Positions 47,894 to 58,263 are shown, counted from the stretch's first letter. The stretch is DNA of 64,000 bases from Streptomyces sp. SKN60 (GCF_026236535.1 NZ_JAHTMW010000001.1:434001-498000); one strand, 5' to 3'. Made by a program: numbers and translations. Notes: generated by a model from the letters alone, not told the origin.

Positions 47894-49132
47894 CTACCGG
47901 ACTGCCGCCTTCAGGGGGACGGAGGGGTCGGCGGCCCGCGCCGGGTCGACCGGGGTGCGCCGCTCGATCAGCCGGCGGCCCTGGGCGAGGTCGCGGGGCC
48001 GGCCGACGGCGAGCAGGGCGACCGGCGTCTCCCCGCGCAGCCACAGCACCGCCCAGGTCTCGTCGGCGGGGTCGCCGCGCCACAGCAGGGTGTCGGCGGC
48101 GGCGTGGTGCCCGGCGTACTGGACGAAGCGGCCGAACTGCTCGGACCAGAAGTACGGGACCGGGTCGTAGGGCTCGGGCGCGCCGCCGAGGATGTCGGCG
48201 GCGACGGTGCGGGGGCCCTGGAGGGCGTTGTCCCAGTGGTGCACGAGGAGCCGCTCGCCGTAGCGGGCGGAGGGGAAGGAGGCGCAGTCGCCGACCGCGT
48301 ACACGTCGGGCAGGGAGGTGCGCAGCCGGTCGTCGGCGGTGAGCGCGCCGCTGGGGTCGAGGGCGGCGCCGGAGCCGGCCAGCCAGTCGGTGGCGGGGCG
48401 GGCGCCGATGCCGACGACGACGGCGTCGGCGGGCAGCTCGGTGGTGGTGCCGTCGGGTCCGTCGAGGACGACCCGGCCCTCCTCGACCCGTCGCACGCGC
48501 GCGTGCAGCCGGAGGTCGGCGCCGCTGGCGGTGTACCAGGCGCTCATGGGGGCGGTGACCTCGGCGGGCAGGGCCCCGGCGAGGGGGCGGTCGGCGGCCT
48601 CGACGACGGTGACGGCGCAGCCGGCCTCGCGGGCGGCGGTGGCGAACTCGGCGCCGATCCAGCCGGCGCCGACGACGACCACGGCGTGGCGGCGTTCCAG
48701 GACGGGGCCGAGGCGGACGGCGTCGTCGAGGGTGCGCAGCAGGTGGACGCCGGGGACGCCCTCGGAGCCGGGCAGGGTGAGCGGGTAGGCGCCGGTGGCG
48801 ACGACGAGGACGTCGTACGGCACGGGGCCGGTCTCGGTGTCGACCTCGTGGTCGGCGGGGCGCAGTCCGGTGACCTCGACGCCGAGCCGGAGGTCGATGC
48901 CGAGGGCGGTGAAGTCGACGTCGAAGGCGGAGCCCTCGGCCTTGCCGAGCAGGACGGCCTTGGACAGCGGGGGCCGGTCGTAGGGCTGGTGGGGTTCGGC
49001 GCCGATGAGGGTGACGGGGCCGGTGAAGCCCTGTTCGCGCAGGGCGACGGCGGTCTGGACGCCCGCCATTCCGGCGCCCACGACCACGACGCGCCGCCCG
49101 TTCGGCTGCGGTTGCTGCTTCTGCTCGCTCAC
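47894..49132 (-). CDS. FAD-dependent NAD(P)H oxidoreductase, ferredoxin-reductase type
   Basis: 412 aa, GTG start. N-terminal FAD fold VVVVGAGMAGVQTAVALREQGF and NAD(P) fold VVVVGAGWIGAEFATAAREAG, then a C-terminal FAD motif LPDVYAVGDCASFPSA. The arrangement is that of ferredoxin/rubredoxin reductases (BphA4-like). The electron acceptor is unknown and no ferredoxin gene is adjacent. A -10-like TATGGT (49144-49139) is 6 bases before the start codon, and a palindrome covers the -35 region, suggesting a leaderless, regulated transcript. Confidence 0.88.
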   Translation of the reverse strand: MSEQKQQPQPNGRRVVVVGAGMAGVQTAVALREQGFTGPVTLIGAEPHQPYDRPPLSKAVLLGKAEGSAFDVDFTALGIDLRLGVEVTGLRPADHEVDTETGPVPYDVLVVATGAYPLTLPGSEGVPGVHLLRTLDDAVRLGPVLERRHAVVVVGAGWIGAEFATAAREAGCAVTVVEAADRPLAGALPAEVTAPMSAWYTASGADLRLHARVRRVEEGRVVLDGPDGTTTELPADAVVVGIGARPATDWLAGSGAALDPSGALTADDRLRTSLPDVYAVGDCASFPSARYGERLLVHHWDNALQGPRTVAADILGGAPEPYDPVPYFWSEQFGRFVQYAGHHAAADTLLWRGDPADETWAVLWLRGETPVALLAVGRPRDLAQGRRLIERRTPVDPARAADPSVPLKAAVR

Positions 49133-49138
49133 CCGACC

Positions 49139-49164
49139 ACCATACGCATCTGACGGTTCGTCAG
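49139..49164 (-). promoter_or_regulatory. Candidate leaderless promoter and operator of the FAD oxidoreductase
   Basis: CTGACG-GTT-CGTCAG (49150-49164) is a perfect 6-bp inverted repeat, 18 bases upstream of the GTG at 49132. The -10-like TATGGT (49144-49139) is 6 bases from the start codon. A TetR-type repressor would be expected; the -35 (TTCCTG, 49167-49162) is weak. Confidence 0.5.
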
Positions 49165-49199
49165 GAACTCGGCCCCGTGATGGGCCCGGGCGGGGCCCT

Positions 49200-49228
49200 G
49201 TGGACCGGACGCGGGCACGGGCTAGGGT
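49200..49228 (+). promoter_or_regulatory. Candidate promoter of the thiO operon
   Basis: GTGGAC (49200-49205) and TAGGGT (49223-49228) are 17 bases apart, predicting a start near 49235, directly before the riboswitch. The -35 is weak. Confidence 0.35.
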
Positions 49229-49240
49229 GGCGGCCGTAAA

Positions 49241-49335
49241 GCACTCGCGGGAGCCCGGACGGACCGGGCTGAGAGGGAGGCTGGCCGGCCTCCGACCGTA
49301 CGAACCTGATCCGGGTCATGCCGGCGAAGGGAGGG
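49241..49335 (+). promoter_or_regulatory. TPP riboswitch
   Basis: The thi-box is clear: GGGCTGAGAGGGAGG, then CGTACGAACCTGATCCGGGT and ATGCCGGCGAAGGGAGGG. The last part overlaps the GGGAGGGG ribosome site of thiO, and thiO starts at 49347, so TPP binding probably blocks initiation. No terminator hairpin with a T run follows, as expected for translational control. Confidence 0.95.
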
Positions 49336-49346
49336 GCTGGACGCCC

Positions 49347-51534
<2,188 letters not shown>

Positions 51535-51604
51535 CGTCTGACCTCCGACGTCACAGGTGCGCTGCAGTCGGGGCCGTACGGAAAGGGGACCAGGTCGCGG
51601 CTCG

Positions 51605-51610
51605 TAGACT
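51605..51610 (+). promoter_or_regulatory. -10 element of a leaderless kinase transcript
   Basis: TAGACT lies 7 bases before the GTG at 51618, the spacing of a leaderless mRNA, and no ribosome-binding site precedes that codon. No good -35 is seen. Confidence 0.5.
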
Positions 51611-51617
51611 CGTGGCC

Positions 51618-53570
51618 GTGGACACGACCCTTCAGGACCCCCTCGTCGGGCGGCTGCTCGACGGCCGCTACCGCGTCGACGCGCGCATCGCCGTCGGCGG
51701 GATGGCCACGGTCTACCGGGCCGTCGACACCCGGCTCGACCGGGAGCTCGCGCTCAAGGTGATGCACCCCGACCTCGCCACCGACGCCGCCTTCGTGGAG
51801 CGCTTCATGCGCGAGGCCAAGTCGGTGGCGCGGCTCGCGCACCCCAATGTCGTCGCGGTCTTCGACCAGGGCGCGGACGGCGCGTACGTCTATCTCGCGA
51901 TGGAGTACGTGGCCGGCTGCACCCTGCGCGACGTGCTGCGCGAGCGGGGGGCGTTGCGGCCGCGCGCCGCGCTCGACGTGCTCGAACCGGTGCTCGCCGC
52001 GCTCGGCGCCGCGCACCGGGCCGGGTTCGTGCACCGCGACATGAAGCCGGAGAACGTCCTGATAGGGGACGACGGCCGGGTGAAGGTCGCCGACTTCGGC
52101 CTGGTCCGCGCCGTGGGCTCGGCCACCGACAGCACCGGCGCCGTCCTCGGCACCGTGTCCTATCTGGCCCCGGAGCAGATCGAGCACGGCACCGCCGACA
52201 CCCGCGCCGACGTGTACGCGTGCGGGGTCGTCCTGTACGAGATGCTGACCGGCGCCAAGCCGCACTCCGGGGACACCCCGGCGCAGGTGCTCTACCAGCA
52301 CCTCAACACCGATGTGCCCGCGCCCTCCGCCGCCGTGCCCGGCCTCGCGGTCGAGCTGGACGAGCTGGTGGCGAGCGCCACCGCCCGCAACCCCGACGTG
52401 CGTCCGTACGACGCGGTGGCGCTGCTCGCACAGGTCCGTGAGGCGCGCGGCGGGCTCACCGAGGAGCAGCTCGACGCGGTGCCGCCGCAGGCCCGGCCGG
52501 CCGCCGAGGCCGGCGGGGCGGAGGACCGCACCAGCGTGATCCCGCGGATCCGGCCGCTGCCGGTGGAGCACATGCCGGCGGAGCAGATGCCGGTCGAGCA
52601 CACCAGCCTGCTGCCGGCCCCCGAGCCGACGCCGACGGCCGCGCCCGGCCGGGTCGGCGGGACGGAGCCGCGCGGCCGGCGCCGGCCGCGCGGCCCGCTG
52701 CTGATCGTCGCCGCGGTCCTGCTCGCCCTCGGCATCGGGACCGGCGTCTGGTACATCAATTCGGGCCAGTTCACCCGGGTCCCGGCGGTCCTCGGCCAGA
52801 CCGAGGCGCAGGCCACGAAGCGTCTCGCGGACGCGGGGCTCGACGTGGGCACGACGAAGCGCGACTTCAGCGACGTGTACGAGCGCGGCACGGTCATGGC
52901 CGTCGACCCGGGCCCCGGCGAGCGGATCCGCGGCAACGGCGCGGTGACCCTCACCCTCTCCCGCGGCCCGCGCGTCGTGAAGGTCCCGAACCTGAAGGGC
53001 ACCCCGCTCGCGGACGCCAAGAAGGTGCTGGCCGAGGAGGGGCTGGCGCCGGGGGTCATCACGTACTCCTTCAGCGACGACGTCGCGCAGGGCGCGGTGA
53101 TCGGCTCCGACCCGGAGCCGGGCACCGAGCGCAGCCCCGACTCGGCGATCGCCCTCGAGGTCAGCAAGGGCCGCCCGATCGACGTGCCGGACGTGCGCGG
53201 CGAAGCGGTCGCGGACGCCACCGCGGAGCTCCAGGAGGCCGGTCTGAAGGTGGTCGTCGCCCCGGAGCGGGTGAACTCCCCGGAGAGCGCCGGCTCGGTC
53301 GCCGCGCAGTCCCTCGCCGAGGGCAGCCGGGCCGCGAAGGGCGACACGATCACCCTGACCGTCTCCAAGGGCCCGCGGATGGTCGAGGTCCCGGACGTCG
53401 TCGGCTCGAAGGTGGACGAGGCCAGGGCGGAGCTGGAGGACGCGGGCTTCGAGGTGAAGGTGGAGAAGGACTTCCCCTTCCTCGGCGACACCGTCGTGCG
53501 CCAGTCGGTCGAGGGCGGCGGCACGGCGGCCGAGGGCTCCACCGTCACCATCACGCTCAAGGGGCTGTAG
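51618..53570 (+). CDS. PASTA-domain Ser/Thr protein kinase
   Basis: 650 aa from the GTG at 51618 (GTG at 51612 is an in-frame alternative). Kinase domain (about residues 15-275): GGMATVYRA glycine loop, ALKVM lysine, HRDMKPENVL catalytic loop, DFGLVRA, and APEQIEHG. A Pro/Glu-rich juxtamembrane segment and one membrane helix (LLIVAAVLLALGIGTGVWYI) lead to four PASTA repeats, each beginning with a V.VP-type motif. It should sense muropeptides or lipid II and phosphorylate division proteins. From memory this corresponds to S. coelicolor pkaF, but I have not checked. Confidence 0.95.
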   Translation: MDTTLQDPLVGRLLDGRYRVDARIAVGGMATVYRAVDTRLDRELALKVMHPDLATDAAFVERFMREAKSVARLAHPNVVAVFDQGADGAYVYLAMEYVAGCTLRDVLRERGALRPRAALDVLEPVLAALGAAHRAGFVHRDMKPENVLIGDDGRVKVADFGLVRAVGSATDSTGAVLGTVSYLAPEQIEHGTADTRADVYACGVVLYEMLTGAKPHSGDTPAQVLYQHLNTDVPAPSAAVPGLAVELDELVASATARNPDVRPYDAVALLAQVREARGGLTEEQLDAVPPQARPAAEAGGAEDRTSVIPRIRPLPVEHMPAEQMPVEHTSLLPAPEPTPTAAPGRVGGTEPRGRRRPRGPLLIVAAVLLALGIGTGVWYINSGQFTRVPAVLGQTEAQATKRLADAGLDVGTTKRDFSDVYERGTVMAVDPGPGERIRGNGAVTLTLSRGPRVVKVPNLKGTPLADAKKVLAEEGLAPGVITYSFSDDVAQGAVIGSDPEPGTERSPDSAIALEVSKGRPIDVPDVRGEAVADATAELQEAGLKVVVAPERVNSPESAGSVAAQSLAEGSRAAKGDTITLTVSKGPRMVEVPDVVGSKVDEARAELEDAGFEVKVEKDFPFLGDTVVRQSVEGGGTAAEGSTVTITLKGL

Positions 53571-53576
53571 ACCGTC

Positions 53577-54464
53577 ATGACCGAACCCGGACAAGGCGAC
53601 CTGCCGCGCGGCCGCGGCCGCAATCCCGTCGGTGGCCATGTGCCGGTGGCCGGCGGCCTCGCGAAGGTCGGGCTCGGTTACGCGCGGGAGCTCGGCGCCG
53701 AGACCGTGCAGGTCTTCGTGGCGAACCCGCGCGGCTGGGCCACTCCGGCCGGCAACCCGGAGCAGGACGAGCTGTTCCGCGCGGGGTGCGCCGAGGAGGG
53801 CCTGTCGGCCTGGGTGCACGCCCCGTACCTGATCAACTTCGGCTCGCACACCGAGGCCACCGTGGAGAAGTCGGTGGACTCGCTGCGGCACTCGCTGCGC
53901 CGGGCGCGGGCGATCGGCGCCCGCGGCGTGGTCGTGCACACCGGCTCGGCGACCGGGGGCCGGCCGCGCGCCGAGGCGCTCGCGCAGGTGCGGGAGCGGA
54001 TGCTGCCACTGCTCGACGAGCTGACCCACCCGGACGACCCGGACCTGCTCCTGGAGTCGACGGCCGGGCAGGGCTTCTCGCTGTGCTCGCGGACCTGGGA
54101 CTTCGGCCCGTACTTCGACGCGCTCGACCGGCACCCCAAGCTGGGCGTGTGCCTGGACACCTGCCACGTCTTCGCCGCGGGGCACGACCTGGCCGGCCCG
54201 CACGGGGCCGCCCAGACCCTCGACCAGCTGGTGGAGACGGTCGGCGAGGGACGGCTGAAACTGATCCACGCCAACGACTCCAAGGACGTCGTCGGCGCGC
54301 ACAAGGACCGGCACGCGAACATCGGCGCGGGCTACATCGGGCAGGAGGGCTTCCGCGCCCTGCTGCGGCATCCGGCCACGGCGGGGGTTCCGCTGGTCAT
54401 CGAGACGCCGGGCGGGACGCCGGGACACAAGGCGGATGTGGAGCTGCTGAAGAAGCTGCGCTGA
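53577..54464 (+). CDS. nfo: Deoxyribonuclease IV (AP endonuclease)
   Basis: 295 aa, ATG start 6 bp after the kinase gene. A TIM barrel of the EndoIV family: WVHAPYLINF, ARGVVVHTGSATG, LLLESTAGQGFSLCSRTWDFGPYFDAL, GVCLDTCHVFAAGHDL and LIHANDSKDVVGAHKDRHANIGAGYIG, giving the three-zinc His/Glu/Asp ligands. It cuts at abasic sites and removes 3' blocking groups in base-excision repair. The 5' region has a Gly/Arg-rich stretch preceding the conserved core. Confidence 0.9.
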   Translation: MTEPGQGDLPRGRGRNPVGGHVPVAGGLAKVGLGYARELGAETVQVFVANPRGWATPAGNPEQDELFRAGCAEEGLSAWVHAPYLINFGSHTEATVEKSVDSLRHSLRRARAIGARGVVVHTGSATGGRPRAEALAQVRERMLPLLDELTHPDDPDLLLESTAGQGFSLCSRTWDFGPYFDALDRHPKLGVCLDTCHVFAAGHDLAGPHGAAQTLDQLVETVGEGRLKLIHANDSKDVVGAHKDRHANIGAGYIGQEGFRALLRHPATAGVPLVIETPGGTPGHKADVELLKKLR

Positions 54465-54473
54465 AAAACTCCG

Positions 54474-54500
54474 TTGAGGAATACCCTAGGGGGGTATACG
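54474..54500 (+). promoter_or_regulatory. CsoR-type copper operator in a promoter
   Basis: ATACCCTAGGGGGGTAT at 54481-54497 has ATACCC and GGGTAT arms around TAGGG. CsoR operators in Streptomyces and mycobacteria have G-rich centres with AT-flanked TACCC/GGGTA arms. The -35-like TTGAGG (54474-54479) and -10-like TATACG (54495-54500) frame it, so a repressor would block RNA polymerase. It sits 49 bases before the His-rich DUF4396 start codon. Confidence 0.65.
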
Positions 54501-54545
54501 GTTCCCTGAGTACGGAGGAACCGCTACCCGAGCTTGGGGGCACTC

Positions 54546-55100
54546 ATGCAGCACGAAGCGCACGCCCATCACGAGCACCACCAGGGTCACGAGACCCACC
54601 AGCACCACGGCGCCCACCACGAGAACCACGAGCACCACGGTCATGGCCACGATCACGGTCTTGGCCCGGTGACCTGGTCGACGGCCGCCCAGGCGACCCT
54701 CCACTGCCTCACCGGCTGCGCCATCGGCGAGGTGCTCGGCATGATCATCGGCACCGCCCTCGGCTGGGGCAACGTACCGACCATGGTCCTGGCGATCGTC
54801 CTGGCGTTCTTCTTCGGCTACGCGCTCACCCTGCGCGGCATCCTGAAGGCCGGCGTCGACTTCAAGACCGCGTTCAAGGTCGCGCTCGCCGCCGACACGC
54901 TGTCCATCGCGGTCATGGAGATCATCGACAACGGCGTCATCGCGCTCTGGCCGGGCGCCATGGACGCGCACCTGTCGGACGCGCTCTTCTGGATCGTCCT
55001 GGCGATCTCGCTCGGGGTCGCCTTCGTCCTCACGACCCCGGTCAACAAGTGGATGATCGGCCGCGGCAAGGGCCACGCCGTCGTCCACCAGTACCACTGA
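54546..55100 (+). CDS. His-rich DUF4396 membrane protein (likely copper linked)
   Basis: 184 aa from the ATG at 54546 with GGGGG upstream; a TTG at 54534 is an in-frame alternative. Residues 2-40 contain about 20 histidines (HHEHHQGHETHQHHG and HHENHEHHGHGHDHG). Four hydrophobic helices follow. The DUF4396 family motif (LHCLTGCAIGEVLGMIIGTALGW and TFKVALAADTLSIAVMEIIDNG) is intact. The His tail is suited to binding Cu(I), Cu(II), Ni or Zn. With a CsoR-like operator before it, copper sequestration or export is the best guess; no family member is biochemically assigned to my knowledge. Confidence 0.82.
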   Translation: MQHEAHAHHEHHQGHETHQHHGAHHENHEHHGHGHDHGLGPVTWSTAAQATLHCLTGCAIGEVLGMIIGTALGWGNVPTMVLAIVLAFFFGYALTLRGILKAGVDFKTAFKVALAADTLSIAVMEIIDNGVIALWPGAMDAHLSDALFWIVLAISLGVAFVLTTPVNKWMIGRGKGHAVVHQYH

Positions 55101-55127
55101 GGACCGGCAGGGAAAGCAAGCGAAGAA

Positions 55128-55778
55128 CTAGAGCTCAGGGCCGTCGCCCGGCTCCTCCTGGTACGAGTAGCGCTGCTCCGTCCACGGGTCACCGATGTTG
55201 TGGTACCCGCGCTCCTCCCAGAAGCCACGCCGGTCGGCGGCCATGTACTCCACGCCACGGACCCACTTGGGACCCTTCCACGCGTAGAGGTGGGGCACCA
55301 CGAGCCGCAGCGGGAACCCGTGCTCGGCGGTGAGCAGTTCACCGTCCTTGTGGGTGGCGAAGATCGTGCGGTCCGAGGCGAAGTCGGCGAGCCGCATGTT
55401 GGCGCTGTAGCCGTACTCCGCCCAGACCATCACATGCGTGACGTTGGGCGCGGGCGGGGCGAGCTCCAGGAGAGTACGGGCGAGCACCCCGCCCCACTCG
55501 GCGCCCAGCATGCTGAACTTGGTCACGCAGTGCAGATCGGCCACGACGGTGGCGAAGGGCAGCGCCGAGAACTCCTCGTGGTTCCAGCAGCGCTTGTCGC
55601 CGTCGGCGGTCGCCCCGAAGACCCGGAACTCCCAGCGCTCCGGCTTGAAGCGCGGCACGGGTCCGTAGTGGGTCACCGGCCAGCCGCGCTGGAGCCGCTG
55701 CCCCGGCGGAAGCTCCGACGGCACCGCCACTCCTGATTCCCGGCGTGCTCCGCCCTCCGGCTGACCCATGTCATCCAT
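55128..55778 (-). CDS. Molybdopterin-binding oxidoreductase (sulfite oxidase-like)
   Basis: 216 aa from the ATG at 55778; ATG at 55769 is an alternative, neither with a clear ribosome site. The sequence GPVPRFKPERWEFRVFGATADGDKRCW and ALPFATVVADLHCVTKFSMLGAEWGGV match the molybdopterin domain, where C in LHCVTKF would bind the Mo. Only the catalytic domain is present, with no Tat signal or dimerisation domain, so it appears to be a small cytosolic form. Substrate unknown. The gene is convergent with DUF4396, 27 bp apart. Confidence 0.85.
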   Translation of the reverse strand: MDDMGQPEGGARRESGVAVPSELPPGQRLQRGWPVTHYGPVPRFKPERWEFRVFGATADGDKRCWNHEEFSALPFATVVADLHCVTKFSMLGAEWGGVLARTLLELAPPAPNVTHVMVWAEYGYSANMRLADFASDRTIFATHKDGELLTAEHGFPLRLVVPHLYAWKGPKWVRGVEYMAADRRGFWEERGYHNIGDPWTEQRYSYQEEPGDGPEL

Positions 55779-55858
55779 GGTGACAGACCGCGAGGGGTGG
55801 TCATGACCAGCCATGCGCCGACATCACGGGGACATTCGGACCTTGCGGACAACTGTCG

Positions 55859-55874
55859 GTAAGCCTGCACTTAC
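55859..55874. promoter_or_regulatory. Inverted repeat before bfr
   Basis: GTAAG (55859-55863) and CTTAC (55870-55874) flank a 6-base centre between the divergent oxidoreductase and bfr. It may be an iron- or redox-responsive operator; similarity to the iron-box consensus is poor. Confidence 0.3.
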
Positions 55875-55956
55875 TGGACTGCACCCGGGCGCGCTGGAAG
55901 GATGCGGCCATCCTGCCCAGTGGCGGCACCGAATGCGTTGGAAGGATCCTGAAGCG

Positions 55957-56433
55957 ATGCAGGGCGACCCCGAGGTCCTCGAGTTCCTCAACGAGCAGCT
56001 GACCGGCGAGCTGACCGCGATCAACCAGTACTGGCTGCACTACCGCATCCAGGACAACAAGGGCTGGACCAAGCTCGCCAAGTACACCCGCGAAGAGTCC
56101 ATCGACGAGATGAAGCACGCGGACAAGCTGACCGAGCGCATCCTGATGCTCGACGGCCTGCCCAACTACCAGCGCCTGTTCCACGTACGGGTGGGCCAGA
56201 CCGTCAAGGAGATGTTCGAGGCCGACCGCCAGGTCGAGGTGGAGGCGATCGACCGGCTGCGGCGCGGGATCGAGGTGATGCGGACCAAGGGCGACGTCAC
56301 CTCGGCCAACCTCTTCGAGGAGATCCTGGCGGACGAGGAACACCACATCGACTACCTGGACACGCAGCTGGAGCTGATCGAGCAGCTGGGCGAGGCGCTG
56401 TACTGCTCGACGCTGATCGAGCAGCCGAGCTAG
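55957..56433 (+). CDS. bfr: Bacterioferritin
   Basis: 158 aa from the ATG at 55957, aligned with the conserved family start (MQGDPEVLEFLN). The ferroxidase residues E18, E51 and H54 are present, as are Glu and Glu-Glu-His near residues 94 and 127-130 (ILADEEHHIDYL). The haem-ligating Met52 lies in IDEMKHAD. It oxidises and stores iron as a 24-mer with haem at dimer interfaces. bfd follows on the other strand. Confidence 0.96.
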   Translation: MQGDPEVLEFLNEQLTGELTAINQYWLHYRIQDNKGWTKLAKYTREESIDEMKHADKLTERILMLDGLPNYQRLFHVRVGQTVKEMFEADRQVEVEAIDRLRRGIEVMRTKGDVTSANLFEEILADEEHHIDYLDTQLELIEQLGEALYCSTLIEQPS

Positions 56434-56456
56434 CGGGACGGGCCGGCCGGAAGGAG

Positions 56457-56771
56457 CTAGGCGGCTTCCGACAGCCGGGGCGCCTCGGCCGCGACCTCGG
56501 TGATCCCGGCGGCGACCTCCGTCACCCCGGCGGTCCCGGTGGCCTCAGCGAGCTCCGTGACCTCCGCCGCCAGGGCCGGCATGCCCTGGTCCAGGAGCTC
56601 CCGGCGGGGGCAGCTGCCGCGCCCGAGAATGGCCTGAATGCGTCGTACACACGAGCCGCAGTCGGTGCCCGCCTTGCAGGCCGAGGCGATCTGGCGGGGC
56701 GTGCAGGCACCGCTCTCCGCGTGCTCCTTGACCTGCTTCTCCGTGATTGCGAAGCATGAGCAGACGTACAC
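56457..56771 (-). CDS. bfd: Bacterioferritin-associated ferredoxin Bfd
   Basis: 104 aa from the GTG at 56771. The GGGAGG ribosome site is 8 bases before this codon but abuts a GTG at 56780, so the shorter form (VYVCSCFAITEKQV) is preferred and matches the family start. The [2Fe-2S] ligands are C4, C6, C36 and C39-type: YVCSCF and the GTDCGSCVRRI segment, with ACKAG. The C-terminal Ala/Glu-rich tail of about 45 residues is longer than the E. coli protein (64 aa). Bfd binds Bfr and reduces its core to release iron; an iron box lies upstream. Confidence 0.93.
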   Translation of the reverse strand: MYVCSCFAITEKQVKEHAESGACTPRQIASACKAGTDCGSCVRRIQAILGRGSCPRRELLDQGMPALAAEVTELAEATGTAGVTEVAAGITEVAAEAPRLSEAA

Positions 56772-56797
56772 GCGGTTCACCTCCCGCCGGTGATCGA

Positions 56798-56816
56798 TAA
56801 GGCTAACCTAACCTTA
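56798..56816 (-). promoter_or_regulatory. DmdR/IdeR iron box of bfd
   Basis: On the minus strand TAAGGTTAGGTTAGCCTTA matches the 19-base consensus TTAGGTTAGGCTAACCTAA at 15 positions. It sits 26 bases before the bfd start, where an iron-loaded DmdR would repress, so bfd should rise when iron is scarce. Confidence 0.8.
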
Positions 56817-56841
56817 CCCGGCGGGCGGGTGGCGCAAAAGG

Positions 56842-56900
56842 GCTTCCTACGACGATGGGGCGCGGATCACAAGGATCCGCGCCCCACTGTCGTAGGAAGC
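56842..56900 (-). terminator. Terminator of aroH
   Basis: A 27-base stem with one two-base mismatch (56842-56868 and 56874-56900), beginning 3 bases after the aroH stop in its direction. It is long and GC-rich and has no T tract. Confidence 0.85.
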
Positions 56901-56903
56901 TAC

Positions 56904-58256
56904 TTACTGATCGCGGTACATCTCGGCCACGAGGAAGGCCAGGTCCAGCGACTGGCTGCGGTTGAGCCGCGGGTCGCAGGCCGTCTCGTAGCGCTGGTGC
57001 AGGTCGTCGACGAAGATCTCGTCGCCGCCGCCCACGCACTCGGTGACGTCGTCACCGGTGAGCTCGACGTGGATGCCGCCCGGGTGGGTGCCCAGCTCCT
57101 TGTGGACCTCGAAGAAGCCCTTGACCTCGTCGAGCACGTCGTCGAAACGGCGCGTCTTGTGGCCGGAGGCCGCCTCGAAGGTGTTGCCGTGCATCGGGTC
57201 GGTCACCCAGGCGACCGTCGCGCCCGAGGCGGTGACCTTCTCGACCAGCTCGGGGAGCTTGTCCCGGACCTTGTCGGCGCCCATCCGGACGATGAAGGTC
57301 AGCCGGCCCGGCTCGCGGTCCGGGTCCAGGCGCTCGATGTAGGTGAGCGCCTCCTCCGGGGTGGTCGTCGGGCCCAGCTTGATGCCGATCGGGTTGGCGA
57401 TCCGCGAGGCGAACTCGATGTGCGCGTGGTCCAGCTGGCGGGTGCGCTCACCGATCCAGACCATGTGGCCGGAGGTGTCGTACAGCTTGCCGGTGCGCGA
57501 GTCGGTGCGGGTCAGCGCGCCCTCGTAGTCGAGCAGCAGCGCCTCGTGCGAGGAGTAGAACTCGACCGCCTTGAACTCGGCCGGGTCGGTGCCGCAGGCC
57601 TTCATGAAGTTCAGCGCGTTGTCGATCTCGCGCGCCAGCTGCTCGTAACGCTGGCCGGACGGGGACGACTTCACGAAGTCCTGGTTCCAGGCGTGCACCT
57701 GGCGCAGGTCGGCGTAGCCGCCGGTGGTGAAGGCGCGGACCAGGTTCAGCGTCGAGGCGGAGGCGTGGTACATCCGCTTCAGGCGCTCGGGGTCCGGGAC
57801 GCGGGCCTTCTCGTTGAAGTCGAAGCCGTTGACGGAGTCGCCGCGGTAGGTCGGCAGGGTCACGCCGTCGCGGGTCTCGGTCCCCTTCGAGCGGGGCTTG
57901 GAGTACTGCCCGGCGATGCGGCCGACCTTCACCACGGGCACGGAGGCCGCGTAGGTGAGGACGGCGCTCATCTGGAGCAGGGTCTTGAGCTTGGCCCGGA
58001 TGTGATCGGCGGACACGGCGTCGAAGGCCTCGGCGCAGTCGCCGCCCTGGAGCAGGAACGCCTCGCCACGGGCGACGGCTCCCATCCGGGCGCGCAGCTG
58101 GTCGCACTCGCCGGCGAAGACGAGCGGAGGATACGACTCGAGGTCCGCGATCACATCGCGCAGAGCCTCGGCATCGGGGTACTCGGGCTGCTGCGCCGCG
58201 GGCAGGTCTCGCCAGGTCGCCTGGGCGACGGCGTGGGTATCAGCGTTCACGGTCAC
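56904..58256 (-). CDS. aroH: Class II 3-deoxy-7-phosphoheptulonate synthase
   Basis: 450 aa from the GTG at 58256 (MTVNADTHAVAQATWRDLPAAQQPEYPD). The class II (plant-like) features include LVFAGECDQLRARMGAVARGEAFLLQGGDCAEAF with the metal-binding Cys, YRGDSVNGFDF, VKSSPSGQRYE, and WVTDPMHGNTFE. It joins PEP and erythrose-4-phosphate to start aromatic amino acid synthesis. No ribosome site is visible; TACTGT ends 7 bases before the start codon, so the mRNA may be leaderless. trpEG lies 2.4 kb away. Confidence 0.96.
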   Translation of the reverse strand: MTVNADTHAVAQATWRDLPAAQQPEYPDAEALRDVIADLESYPPLVFAGECDQLRARMGAVARGEAFLLQGGDCAEAFDAVSADHIRAKLKTLLQMSAVLTYAASVPVVKVGRIAGQYSKPRSKGTETRDGVTLPTYRGDSVNGFDFNEKARVPDPERLKRMYHASASTLNLVRAFTTGGYADLRQVHAWNQDFVKSSPSGQRYEQLAREIDNALNFMKACGTDPAEFKAVEFYSSHEALLLDYEGALTRTDSRTGKLYDTSGHMVWIGERTRQLDHAHIEFASRIANPIGIKLGPTTTPEEALTYIERLDPDREPGRLTFIVRMGADKVRDKLPELVEKVTASGATVAWVTDPMHGNTFEAASGHKTRRFDDVLDEVKGFFEVHKELGTHPGGIHVELTGDDVTECVGGGDEIFVDDLHQRYETACDPRLNRSQSLDLAFLVAEMYRDQ

Positions 58257-58263
58257 ATGGACC

